Below, piece after piece: positions 47,758 through 60,020 of a stretch of DNA of 64,000 nt (within the stretch, counting starts at the first letter, position 1; every line of letters begins with the position of its first letter). Source of the stretch: Ilex aquifolium (Eukaryota > Streptophyta > Magnoliopsida > Aquifoliales > Aquifoliaceae); contig OX637409.1 in the NCBI GenBank assembly GCA_951799425.1, positions 12,806,960 through 12,870,959 of the forward strand. Reading direction: 5' to 3'. The translations under genes were made by a program, and so were the position numbers. A model generated the notes under the pieces. The model made no database searches and was not told the origin of the DNA. It saw only the letters and a list, made by a program, of their open reading frames with translations.

Positions 47758-48875
47758 AAAAACTTGACTCAACTAAAGAAATGCACGCCCAAGTATAAGT
47801 GGCCAAGTTGTAGTGATAACTTAGTTAAATCCGAGATCGAATCCTCAGGGAACTAATGGGGGTTTTCTAAACAAAAGATCAATAGAGACAAAGACATGAG
47901 GACACTTAAAGAGTGAGTGATTGTGTTGTGCAGAGTTGGGTGCTAGAGAAAATGTAAAATTTTTTACAATAAGGAAAAAAGTCACTCCTTAGCTCAGGGT
48001 TTTGGAATCATACGTGAGTGTTTGAATGCAATACTTGTGCAGAAATGAACTCTCAGCTAACCCCTGTGTCAATAGTAGGTTAACTAGAAGATGATGATTG
48101 ACTTCAGATTAAAGAATGTAGCTCTGACATTTTGCCCATAGTTGTAAATATCGAAGATGCTAGGACTTCACCTATCTATAATCAATTAAACAACATAAAC
48201 AAAACATCTAGCTGGGTTAGATAATCAATCATATAGTTAAGCACCATGTAGGTGAATATTGAAGGATAACATGAAGACCTAGCTTAAATAATTGTAGGAA
48301 GTTATAAACATTACCTACAGCAAGACTCAACTCATCTGTACGTAATCAAACAACTATACAAAGTATGTTAGCTTGCTAGATTCATTCAACAATTCATAAG
48401 TTAGATTAGGCGATTAAACATAATAGAAATTGCACAAATATATTATTCAAACCTTTCACTGATAAATCCATTCCCCTTTACTAAAGATTGGATGAGAAAA
48501 TACTCACCCTTCATGGCCATTAGTAGGCAAGAAAAGTGAGAGAACCTTATCCCTCTAAGCCAAGGAAATTCAAGATTACGAAAGGTGAAAACGAAAAGAC
48601 AAATTGAAATTGCAATAAGTAAATGCAAGACTTATTTCATTACTAAAGTTCAAATTGTGACGCCCCAAAATCCGGGGGTCCGTTGATCACCCATCAACCC
48701 GCGGAATGCCCGTGGATATCATGTAAATCGATATCACGCCATTATGCCCCATTTATCGGGATCCATAATTTAACGAAATTCGGGCATAGTCTCCTTTGTA
48801 CGGAAAACTCTACCTCAAACACAACCTGTGCAATATACAATCACACGACCCATCCGAGGTCCAATATACAACATT

Positions 48876-48960
48876 GACTGCACCGGGTCCATTTATGAGT
48901 AAATAATGACCACACCGGGTCCATTTATAAGTAAACATTGACCACACCGGGTCCATTTAT
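48876..48960 (+). repeat. 32-bp tandem repeat in D3
   Basis: Three copies of CACCGGGTCCATTTAT followed by AGTAAA..TTGAC. It occupies the LTR position of the ACCGGT palindromes in D1, D2 and D5. D4 has two copies at 54778-54830. Confidence 0.85.
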
Positions 48961-50132
48961 CCATACCCAAATAATAACATGCCATGTTACATTAAAATAG
49001 TCCATATAAGTTCGATTACAATTCTTTTACATATATTACATGCCCAAAACATAGTTTTAACAAAATTTTTACAAAAACCAAGGTTAAAGGCCACAATTCG
49101 GCCTTTCTTCACCCTTGAGGCTCCAAATGAGAGGCGTCCACCGGTGTGTAACCTGCACCTGAAATATTTTCCCATATAGGGTGAGCAACGCTCAATAGAG
49201 TATCACCTACAGAGGCTACTTCCCACCCTAGATGCATATGAAATGTCACATGCAACAATCAATCATTCAAAATATTCCAATCAATAATATGCATTCAATG
49301 ATAGGAATCATATGCCATGCCATGAAATGAGACGAGACGAGACTCACACAACTTCGACCCGAGTCCTCACCGACTCCCACAACACAATGCAATGCACATG
49401 TGTAATGAATCCGTCAATTGACGAAAATACATCCAATGATTGTTTGAAATAAAAGTTATGTATTTATAAACCAAATCATTGTGGATGTTACCCATTGAAT
49501 CGGTGTTTTATAAACAAAATCTTGTGTCTTTGTTGGGCAACGGATTTTGGTATCACAACCGCCAGTTCCATACACCATCACACTTCCGAAATTTCACCTC
49601 AAGAGAGTGTGTGAACCAAGTAGCCGGGTTTTGCACCCGAGAGAGAGTCTAGCCCTTCTTGCTATACCCGACACAAGTTTTCCATCCATGCAACCATGCG
49701 ACTCAGTCGGATCTTCAACCCAACTTTCCCGAGCCCACCATCAACCACCAAGTATGGTGTTTGATTAAACCATGCACCCACACACCCACACTCATGTATA
49801 AAGCTATGAATGTGATGCCTCCATACATATGCAATGTAATGAACCATTGCACTACCAACGTCATGCTTCATATGTAATGAGTGCCATATGAGCAAATTTA
49901 ACCACATATCATGTCCCATATGTAATGAATGCCATGGATCAATTTAACCATACATTTCAACATGTATCATGGACAATTATATCATATGCATATAATCTCC
50001 AAAAAATTTATCACAATGTCAATATATCAATACACATATATCAACATTTCATACTTAACACAATCACAAGCATGCTATTTCATAATTATTCAAATAACAC
50101 ACTTTATTACAAAGGCACATAAAAGCATATAA

Positions 50133-50290
50133 CAACCCCCATAACAGCCCCAAAACAGCCCACATAACAACCCACATAACAGCCCCAAAACAACCCACAT
50201 AACAGCCCACATAACAGCCCAAAACAGCACATCTAACAGCCCATATAACAACCCAAAATAGCACACATAACAGCCCAAAACAGCCCACAA
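50133..50290 (+). repeat. Minisatellite of ACAGCCC/ACAACCC words in D3
   Basis: Around a dozen 8-16-bp units of the type CATAACAGCCC or AAAACAGCCC in tandem. Open frames on the minus strand are an artefact of this repeat. Confidence 0.85.
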
Positions 50291-51349
50291 TTTCATCAAG
50301 TTACAAGAGATTATGCAAGTAACTTCTATACATCAAATTCAAGCTAGAATTTAGCTTAAGTCATTTCAATGCCAAATTTCCTCATTTCCATGACCATCAA
50401 CACACCTAGGTTAACTTCCATATCAACCCCTGATTTTTCAACATCAAAGGGTAGGAATAAAACCAAAGTAGGAAGAACCCTACCTCAAATGAAGTGTGGA
50501 GACTTCAAAAACACCAACCAAACCTCAAGACCTTGATTTTTCGAAAATCTTCCCTTTGGATCTTCGGTGAAATTCCTTGTTTTTGGTATGGTTGCGTAGC
50601 CCTCGTCGAAGTGATCGACTTTAGTTCTTGGCTCGACGGATTCCGACCGACGGAACTCCGAGAATCGACGAAAGAAAATTTGTTTTCTCTCCCTCTTTCT
50701 CCCCAACGTTGAAGGCTGATCTTCAGCAGAGATATCTCCCAAAATATCTAATTTTAGTCCTTATTTATAATTTTCAAGGCTTGACTCTCGTTGCGCCAAA
50801 TGTCCCCCACTTGTTCGGGTCCGTTTTCGCCCCGAAACGATTAATTTCGTCCCGGTTTAAGTTCAAATTATTTTATATGAACTTTATTTAAATTATTTTT
50901 CAACTTTCAAAATTTTCTTAAAAATTTCGTTTTTGGGGGTCACCGGACACCCGTCGTCTCGAAAAACGTGAAAAATCTGACTATCTCGGAATCCGATGAA
51001 ATTTGCCTAGATAACTAGATTTCGCGAGACGAATCCAACGGTGAGGTCCGTTTTGTCATCCGAGATCTAGAAAATTTCAGGTTTACAACCCGTACCGTGA
51101 CAATTTACCGTTTTACCCCCTTTTTGTAAAAAGTTCAAATTTACCCGGGTTTTACACAAATGAAATACAAATCACCCTTTAAGCTCAAAGGAAGCCAAAA
51201 AGGTGAGTGAAGTTCATCCTACTAAATAAACAAAGAAGCTAAAGAAACGTAAACCTAGAGCTCTCTCAAACATTAGAAGACTTGAAAGTAAAATGGAAGA
51301 GAAAATGGAACTCTAAAAGTGATGGATTTCTTCTAAACATAGAGGGGTA

Positions 51350-51650
51350 TTTATAGAGAAGGATGGGCGGCAAGGGGTGGCTAGGAGAGCCAATGATTCG
51401 GAGCTTCAAGTGTTAACACTACTTTCCGTTTTTGGCAGGGGCGTCCAGACACTAGTGGTAGGCATCCGGACCCTAGCAATTCTTTGGTTTACATAGACTG
51501 CTAGATTTGATTTTAGGAAGAGGCATTTGGACAGTGGTGGCTGGCGTCCGGACGCTGGTCTTTGTTAGCCGCTTTTTCTTTCGGCCTTCTATCATAGAAT
51601 CTTGAGGCGGTTATGGCATCCGGACTGTGCAGGCAGGCATTCAGACGCCT
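51350..51650 (-). promoter_or_regulatory. TCCGGA palindrome cluster and TATA box of LTR C
   Basis: A perfect GCGTCCGGACGC at 51544-51555 and four degenerate relatives (~51440, 51471, 51616, 51637). The minus-strand TATAAATA at 51357-51350 lies about 80 bp downstream of the nearest. The arrangement is that of LTR A, but with a different core. Confidence 0.78.
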
Positions 51651-51872
51651 TTTTCTTGTTGATTTTCCCTCTTTTCTTTATTTGATTTATCCTCCTTAAT
51701 TCGTTTTCCACCCCTAAACTTTTCCAAATCACCTTCTTGCCTTGCAAATCGAATTAGTGCCCAAAATTACCCTATACTAATTAAATCATCTATTCTACAA
51801 CTAAGTAAGTATGAAATGCATGTAATTAACCTCTTTAATGTCCATGGAAATGTTACTTTTAAAGGTTAATCA

Positions 51873-52982
51873 GGGTAAACCTCCCCTATTCCTCTTATAT
51901 GTACCTAAAATATTCTCACATTTTTTGTCACAAATGCGAATCCAATGACAACATGTAACAAGTATGATACAAAATCAAGTTACCCAATATATTGTTATCT
52001 TATCTATACTACTTTAAAAAGCCAAGATATGTGAAAAACATTTTTTTCCACTTTTACCCTCTAAAACCTCAAGTATGTCATTCTTATCCCTCAAGATTAA
52101 ACCAATCTAGCCTTCCCTAAAGGAAACCTAAATCATCAATGCCTCCCAATTTTCTACCATTACCAATCGTGTCTCTCCCTCTCCCTCCCCCTATGCGTAT
52201 TCACAAACAGACACCCACACGTTCCTTCTCTTCGTCTTCCCCTCTCTCTTTCCCTTGTGTATTCATCAATGCCTCCCAATTTTCTACCATTACCAATTGT
52301 CTCTCTCTCTCTCCCTATGCATATTCACAAACACACACCCACACGCTCCATCTCTTCATCTTCTCCTCTCTCTTCCTTGCGTATTACGACTCGATGAAGA
52401 ACAAAAGGCCACCGTTATCAATCTTCTCTTTGCGTATTCAATTCCTTCGACCATTATAGGAATTCAACTGAAGAATTCCGCAATTCATATTTAAGCATCA
52501 AACAGACATTCCCCTGTATTCTTTTCAATTGCAACATGTCAATAAAAATACAACCACGGGACTGAAATAACATTTTGAAGACTCCTGACCAACGCTTGGC
52601 AAGCATCTTGTGCACCAATTCTAATAGAAATTCAGTAGGTAGCATCATGATCCGAACTATCTGCGTGCATGTCCATGGAGGAATCGTTGGAGTTGGGGTG
52701 ATTATCCCTATTCTCGTGTTGGACAAAGTTAGTTTCATTGTTCCTCATTTCATTCGAAGAGGGCTGAGCATTGTTATACTAGCCGCCCCTCACTAATAGT
52801 ATAGCTCCGAAGGCTCCGATGAATAGAGCTTGACAAAGAATTTGAGAAAATTGACAAATACGTAAAGAGCACTTACTAGCAATATTTTTTCTGATTGTTT
52901 TGCTTAATATTTTCTTATCGATTGCATAATTTTGGGATTTTATTATGGGGGATTTTTTTGAACTAATAACTTATTATTGTAG
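51873..52982 (+). other. Non-retroelement flank with local duplication
   Basis: Probably host or Helitron DNA. TCTATACTACTTTAAAAAG at 52003 resembles the 5' end of plant Helitrons. About 52134-52260 is repeated at 52264-52390 (CAATGCCTCCCAATTTTC start), with CT-rich tracts. Open frames across it (52139-52494) have no recognisable domain. Confidence 0.4.
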
Positions 52983-53140
52983 GATGAAATCAAGAATTCA
53001 AAGGTTCAAAAACTGTGTGACAGATCCTCAGTGGCCTCGACACCACAAAACTTCAAGCTTGCGGATATTCAAGCTCAGAAGCCTGTGAAGGCCATTAGAA
53101 TTGGTGTTCTTGGAGCTAGTGGTTACATTGGTTCGGAGGT
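52983..53140 (+). CDS. N-acetyl-gamma-glutamyl-phosphate reductase (AGPR)-like exon
   Basis: A 158-bp stretch open in one frame, bounded by an acceptor TATTATTGTAG|G and a donor GGT|GTAAGA. It encodes a variable N-terminal part (SSVASTPQNFKLADIQ), then IRIGVLGASGYIGSE, the dinucleotide-binding start of AGPR, the chloroplast enzyme that reduces N-acetylglutamyl-phosphate in arginine synthesis. The usual form of the motif has Thr and Ala where this copy has Ile and Ser. The transit peptide and catalytic exons are not visible in the window, so this is either one exon of a gene whose next intron holds 6.5 kb of nested LTRs, or a captured or relic gene fragment. Confidence 0.65.
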
Positions 53141-53784
53141 GTAAGATACTTTTAATTGCATTCATACTATATATTCTACATTTTTTTTCCTGGTTCAATT
53201 GATAATTCACTGTGTTCAGTTTACTTGTGCCCTTCTTGTTGTTGCCGAGTTGAACTTTAACATGAATGGTAATTTCACGGAATATTGGACTTATTTACAT
53301 GTCTTTATCTTGGATTAGTCCTATTTCTTCGAAGTCATTAACAATGAATAGTGTGATGTGTTCGCTAAATATTATTGCAAACAAATAGATTTTCATAGGA
53401 ATTATGAGTCTTTATTACATTGTAGGAAACAATAGTCTAAATTTAGTTCATTGTTAGTTTTACCTCTTTGAAGCTTACTGTTTAGATTTATGATATGATA
53501 ATTGATTATAATTCTTGGCAATTCATTTTCCCGAGGTTTTGTATATATCTCTATTGAACGATTCAAGTAGTGACCGGACTGGACTGGATTGGAATGACAT
53601 ACATGGTTTCAAGTAGCTTATGAAATTAAAAACAGTCTATTTCAATCATGAATTAGGGGTTTTAGAGGGTATTTTTTGGAGGGAGTTTTCTGAATTTACC
53701 GACTTATTTTCTCCAAATGTTTTGCTTGTTGTTTCTATTACTTGATATTTTTGGTGGGATGTTCAAAGAGGTGCACATGCACTC
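53141..53784 (+). other. Putative intron after the AGPR-like exon
   Basis: T-rich noncoding sequence beginning GTAAGA. It ends at the duplication CACTC of D5. No further AGPR exon is seen. Confidence 0.45.
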
Positions 53785-55179
53785 TGTAAAACCCGGGAAA
53801 TTTGAACTTTTTCCAAAAAGGGCAAAATAGTAATTTGCCACTATAATGCGTACTTAAAATACTCATGTTCTAGACCTCGGATGAGGAAACGGAGTTCGCC
53901 GTTGGATTCGTATCGCGAAAACGAGTCACCTTGTCAAATTTCGTCGAATTCTGAGATAGTCGAATTTTGCACGTCGTTCGAGGCGACTGCGTGGCGAATG
54001 ACCTCACGAACGTCCCCATAAATAAATTTTATGAAATTTCCTTAAAATTAAGTTAAAGATCAAATAAAATTAATTTGAACTTAAACCGGAATCAAATAAA
54101 TCGTTTCGGAACGAAATCGGATCCGATTAAACGAAGGACACATGGCGCGACGTGGGCCAAATATTTAAAACTATATATAGGGGTAAATATCTTAGAAAAT
54201 GAGATTTTTAGCCTCTTGTGTTCTTGTTTGGCCGGCCAAGAGAGAGAGAAGAGAGAAAACCTTGATCTTCAAGCTTTCTCCGTCGATTCCTGGAGTTCCG
54301 TCGGTCGGAATCCGTCGAGCCAAGAGTTAAAGTCGATCACATCGACGAGGGCTATGCAACCACACCAAGAGAAAGGGATTTCACCGAAGATCCAAAGGAG
54401 GAGATTTGGGGGAAATCTAGTCTTGGGCTCGGGAAGTGTTCTTGAAGCTTCATTCGGGTGAATTACGCTTCAAGAGCTAGGGTTCTTCCTACTTTGGTGT
54501 AATCTTTCCTTAGATGTTGGTAGTCTAAAGGTTTAATATGTTATGCCTATGATAGTGTGACGCCCCAAAATCCGGGGGTCCGTTGATTACCCATCAACCC
54601 GCGGAATACCTATAGATACCTAGTATCTCGATATCACAATGTTATGCCCCATTTACCGGGGTCCATAACTTACGAAATTTGGGCAGAGTCTCCTTTGTAT
54701 GGGGAGCTCTACCCAATACCCAACCTGTGCAATACACAATTACTAGACCCATCAGAGGTCAATTATAAAGCAATGGCCGCACCGGGTCCATGTATAAGTA
54801 AACATTGGCCACACTGGGTCCAATTAACCATACTTAAATCAAAACATGAAAGGCTAATCTAACAATAGTCTTTATAAGTTCTATTACAATTATTTTGCTT
54901 AATTTACATGCCAAAGACATAATATTTCAAATGTTTTCACATGAAATAAGGCTAAGACCACATGTCGGCCTTTCTTCAACCATGAGGGCCCAAACTTGAG
55001 CCGTGCGTCGGTGAACCTCCCGCACCTGAAATTGTTCCCGTATAGGGTGAGCCAACGCCCAGTAGAGAAATTCCTACAGAGGCTACTCCTCAACCTATAT
55101 GCACATGAAATATTCACATGCAACATCCATAATTTCCATAACCATTCCAATCAAGAATGCAATTCAATGATGGAATGCC

Positions 55180-56200
55180 ATTAAGCCATGCCGTGAATGA
55201 GATGAAATCCACTCATGTACATCCAACCCGAGTCCACCCCGACTCTCTTTACATGCCAATGCCATGTATGTTAAACCGGGCTACCTAAGCCCCATGAATG
55301 AGATGAGACTCATGTACTCGACCCGAGCCCTTCCCGGCTCCCACACACACAATGCGAATGCCAATGTGTACCACATGCTATGAGTGAGATGAGACTCAAT
55401 CATGTAACACAACCCGAGTCCTTCCCGACTCCCACAACACAATGCAATGTGTAATGAACCCGTCTTCGACGGAAAATATGATACTCATTGGATGAGTATA
55501 TTTTATATCAAAATCTTGTGTTTCCTTTGGGCAACGGATTTTGGAATTTCACCCTGGCTCCGTAAGCATTACACTTTTGCGGAATTTCACCCCGGGAAGT
55601 GTATGAACCAAGTGGTTTAGGGCTTTTCACCCAAGGAAGTCGCCATGCCCCTTCTTGCTATAACCAACACAAGTTTTCCTTATGCAATGCAATCATGTGA
55701 CTCCATGTGACCATCGGTCCACATTTCCAAGCCCACATATCAACTACCAAACAAGGTGTTGATTAACCATGCACCACCTACACATGCCTCCACTAATGAC
55801 TAATGTCCATGAATGGAGTTACCAATGTCATGCTCTATATGCAATAATGCCAATGAGCAATTTCCATGACCATATGCATTTAATACCACATAGATTGTGG
55901 TGCAAACACCCATGCACAACATCCTTATGACACAATGTCCATGTATGTGATGTTCCCGTACATATGCAATGTAATGACCCATTGCTTCTCTCATGCAAGG
56001 TTCATATGTAATGAATGCCATATGAACTGTCTCTACCACATTCCAACATATGGTATTAACAACAACCATGCACACACACACACACCACTCATGATGTGAA
56101 TTCCCCGTGCATATGCAATGCGATGTATCATTGCAATAACATTATGTCACATATGTAATGCATGCCATATGAACTAAATTAAACACATATTCCAACATAT
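55180..56200 (+). repeat. Degenerate tandem duplications within D4
   Basis: Three ~80-110-bp units around GAATGAGATGAGACTCA..ACCCGAG..CCGACTCCCAC (55190-55460), then repeated ~170-bp units built on CATATGCAATGTAATG..CATATGTAATGAATGCCATATGA (55800-56200). Confidence 0.75.
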
Positions 56201-56638
56201 GTCATGAGAATTTATATCCTAAGCATAGAATTACCAAATCAATCATAAATTACAAGCATGTTATATCACATTCTATGCATATAACACCCATCATAAGCAC
56301 ATGATTTCGACACATCATAATATCAAGTATGTTATTTCATCAAACAACAACTTCAATCACTCAAGGCATTTCATTAAACACCTTCAAGGCACCAATCATG
56401 TAATCACATAATTCACTCATATTCATCGTATAACTCAAGAAATCATATTAAGTGATTTCTACCATTGACCATCCGTCAACTCATGGAAAGATCCATGAAT
56501 GTCACACAAACCGACATCACGTCAATAATATCCCTTTATCCGGGATTTTAACTCACACGTGTAATCTGTGACCCTTTAATCATGTCTAACACACCTCAAT
56601 ATATATATATATATCATTTGAAACCAAAGAACACATAG

Positions 56639-57066
56639 TGATGAGTGCAAAAGATTGCACAAATCATGTATTTTAGAACCTTGCAATTATGTTGAATGTG
56701 TTCGACATCTCACGAGGAGTATCCCATTTACCGGGTTTATAACTCATTCCGTATTCACCCCAAATATTTCAACTATGTTGGTGAAGATATGAACATGTTA
56801 CACGAAGATTTGGAGGTTTAGAAGTGAAGATATCAAGGTGGTATTGGTGTTTGGTAACAAAGGCACCAACACTAGCACCCCCTGGTGGAAATACCTCTGT
56901 TTTTCTCCATTTTGACCATGATCCATTCAGAATATGGAAAAGTTCAAAACACAAAAGTTGTAGATCTAGATGTCTTCTGTATTGTGTCAAAATTTCAGCT
57001 CAACCCAACAGTTGAATCAAAAGTTATGATAATTCTACGACAACTGGTCCGGAGCAGAAAAGTGTG
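56639..57066 (+). mobile_element. Family E LTR fragment (E4) in D4
   Basis: Starts TGATGAGTGC at 56639 and matches the first part of E1-E3, including AAAAGTTGTAGATCTAGATGTC and CTCAACCCAACAGTTGAATC, ending near GGTCCGGAGCAGAAAAG where the cassette would begin. The rest of the LTR is absent. Confidence 0.65.
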
Positions 57067-59877
57067 CCGACTTTTCTTCACCCAATTTCTACATCCATTG
57101 CAAATCCTTTCTTACAAGATTTATTTAGCACATTTAGGCACCCTTTTCCCACACTTAACATACACTAATGGTGCATTAAACAAGAGAATTTATCTCAAGT
57201 CATGACACCCATTCTACACCCACTTACTCAAGGCATAAAATAACAATTGCTATTTAATCCCAATTCACAACTCACATGTTATATATAGCTCATGCTAATA
57301 ACAAATCAATTTTCAAGGGATTTCACAAGTGATTCCGACATATCACATACAACTAAAAATTGACCTAAGTCATTTCTACACCCTTTCTCTTTTTCATTTC
57401 ATCAACCCAAGTTAGGGATTGATTATAAACCATTCCTCATAGGCAATGAACAAGATATACCCATAGCAACAATTCGTGTTTTTATCACATCAACTTGCTC
57501 ACACGTCACAAGGCACATTAGAATATATCTCATGCCCTCAAAACATCAAGTTCCAAGAATATCACATAAGTAATTTCTTATGTCAATCTTTGCTAAGAAT
57601 TGGTCTAGCCTCAAATTCCATACCCATTTCAACTCTTCTCATGCATAGGTGAGTGATACATACCTATTTCACATGCAAAGGTGAGTGATACATATATATA
57701 CTCTTTAATAACCTACACATTTCACATACACTATAGGTAGGAAATGAACCAAGGTAGGAAAATCCCTACCTCTTGTAGCGTGAGAATCCCGTAGGAAGCT
57801 CCCAAGACCCGAAAACCCAACTCGAAGCTTGATTTCCCAACTCCCGAAATTTCACCTTCGGTGAAATTCGTTGTTTTTGGTACCCACGCGTAGCCTTCGT
57901 CGACGTGATCACTTCTCCCTTCTAGCTCGACGGAATCCGAGCAACAAAATACAACTCGAATCTTGATCTTCGTATGCCCTCATCCGTTCACCTTCGGTGA
58001 AACTTGTGGTTTTTGGTACCCACGCGTAGCCCTCGTCGCGTAGATGAACTTTGCCTTTTGAATCGACGAATTCCGACGGACGGAACTCCCGGAATCGGAG
58101 CGGGAAGCTTGGAGATCAAATTTTTTTTCCTCTCTCCCTTCAACGTCTGAACACAGCCAGCTAAAAGGGGTGGAATATCTGATTTTTCAGATATTTAGCC
58201 CCTATTTATACTTTTAATTGCGCGGTCCACATTGCACCGCTTATTTTCGACTTTCGGGTCCGTTTTTCGTCCCGAAACGATTCATTAAGTCCCGGATTAA
58301 GTCCAAATTAATTTTATTGGAACTTTAATCAAATTATAAGGAAATTTTATAAAATCCATTATTGGAGACCTTTAAAATTACATTCGCCACGCAGTCGCCT
58401 CGAACGACGTGCAAAAATTTGACTATCTCGGAATTCGACGAAATTTCTAGTGATTACTAGATTTCGCGTTGCGAATCCAATGACGCACTCCGTTTCCTCA
58501 TCCGAGGTCTAGAACATGATTATTTCAAATACGCATAAGGGTGGAGAATTACCATTTTGCCCTTTTTCAGAAGAAGTTCAATTTTTTTCCCGGGTTTTAC
58601 AGATAGACCTTCATATATAGGGTTATGGGTATAGAAACGGAAAAGTGAGCCTAGAAATGGTTTAAACTAAATTCTAGTTCGAATTTGGTATATGAAGTAC
58701 ATGTGATTTATTACGTAACTTGGGGAAATTTGAGGCATGATTATGTGATTTATATATTGTGCCTAGAAGGTGTTTGATTAAATGCCTTGTTTGAATGGAA
58801 TGATTGTTTTGATCTAATTGAAATAACATGTTTAAGTTCAACTTGTGGAATCATATGCTTATGATGTGATTGTAATTAAAAGTGCTTGTTGATATATGCA
58901 TAGGTTGATATATTAACATCGGAATGAATATGGTATTTATATGCTTAGGACATAAATTTACCATGGATATGTTGAAATTGTGCATGGGTTGTTCTTGACA
59001 TAATGAACCTCATGTGGTATGCAATGGGACATAGCATTGCATGTGCACGGAAGCATCTCATTACATGGGTGTGTGCATGGTTGATGTCAACACCACACTT
59101 GGTGGTTGATGGTATGGCTTGGGAAAAGTTGGGTCGAAGACCTAGCTAAGCCGCTTGATTGCATGATAAATATGGGTCGGGATGAGCAAGAAGAGGCATG
59201 ACAACCTCTCGGGTGCAAGGCCCGGTGAATTGGGGGGTGCACTCCATTGGTATAAGAGTCCATAAAGTGTACGGGTGTGGAAGACCCTTGGTATGAGTCC
59301 ATGAAATGTCCGATCCCAAGAAAGACCCTAGTTTTTGGAAAATATCATTTGATGTAAACATAAATGATGAAATGAAACACTTTGGCATTGCATCGTGTAG
59401 TAGGAGTCGGTGAGGACTCGGGTTGAATTGCATGAGTGAGCGTCATCTCATTTCATGGCATGGTAGTATTGCATTTCAACTTAGAATGCATGTCCTTATG
59501 AGAAATGATTGTTTGCAAATGAATGTTGCATGAGCATGAGCATCTAGGGGGAGAATAGCCCTTGTAGGATTTACTCTACTGGGCGTTGGCTAACCCTATA
59601 TGGGAAACATTTCAGGTGTGGGGTTTGCACCGGCGGATGACTCACTTGGAGAGCATCAAGCATGAAGGGGGCCGGCTTGTGGCCTTAGTTTGAGTTTTTG
59701 TAAAACTTTTATCAAAATTCCATTTTGACGTGTAAATTATGGAATTAATTGTAATGGAACTTGTATAAGTTATGTATTATATGGAAAATCTCATTAAACA
59801 TGTGTTGGATGAGTTTTGGGAGGTTTGGAATGGATTGAAAACGAGAAATGGTTGAAAAAGGCAATATTGGGCAGACA

Positions 59878-60020
59878 GTACCGGTACTGTGTACCGGTAC
59901 GGTATGGTACCGGTACGCCATTTCCAGTAGGTTAACTGTACCGGTATTGTGTACCGGTACGGTAGGGTACCGGTACTGTGTATCGGTACGATATGGTACC
60001 GGTACACTGTACCGGTACAC
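59878..60020 (-). promoter_or_regulatory. GTACCGGTAC palindrome cluster in D5
   Basis: About nine copies of (T)GTACCGGTAC(A) separated by 8-20 bp, 270-415 bp from the LTR start. Two of them are degenerate (TACCGGTATT, TATCGGTACG). Confidence 0.87.

Larger units (their letters stand above)
48656..51156 (+). mobile_element. Solo LTR D3 (family D) inside LTR C
   Basis: 2501 bp, TGTGACGCCCC to CGGGTTTTACA, with exact duplication CAAAT (48651-48655, 51157-51161). No internal region. Confidence 0.95.
39453..51872 (-). mobile_element. Element C: deleted Athila/Tat-like element, reverse
   Basis: On the minus strand: 5' LTR (51872-47765), remains of the PBS fused to the integrase end, PPT-like motif (~47290-47263), ORF3 promoter, ORF3, noncoding 3' region. 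No 3' LTR was found, since B's end abuts at 39452. It was split by the LARD at 41615-46829 and by solo LTR D3. The bases after the LTR start are GGGTA, with no partner found. Confidence 0.72.
47765..51872 (-). repeat. Element C 5' LTR, split by D3
   Basis: About 1602 bp without D3. On the minus strand it starts TGATTAACCTTTAAAAGTAAC at 51872, aligned with the head of LTR A, and ends TTAGTTGAGTCA at 47765. The TTCCCTGAGGATTCGA..CTC block near its end matches the end region of LTR A. Confidence 0.78.
54556..58601 (+). mobile_element. Solo LTR D4 (family D) inside D5, expanded
   Basis: TGTGACGCCCC to CGGGTTTTACA, with exact duplication GATAG (54551-54555, 58602-58606). At 4046 bp it is about 1.5 kb longer than relatives, because of internal tandem duplications (55180-56200 and a second LTR-head-like block at 56455-56560) and an inserted family E fragment. 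Confidence 0.93.

Noticed and set aside
50064..50299. Cys/Leu/Gly-rich minus-strand open frames resembling membrane peptides
   Set aside because: Translation of a minisatellite (ACAGCCC words), not a gene.
52139..52494. Ser/Pro-rich open frames before the AGPR-like exon, considered as a transit peptide exon
   Set aside because: They cover a tandem duplication and CT-rich tracts, show no link in frame or splice sites to 52983, and have no recognisable similarity.
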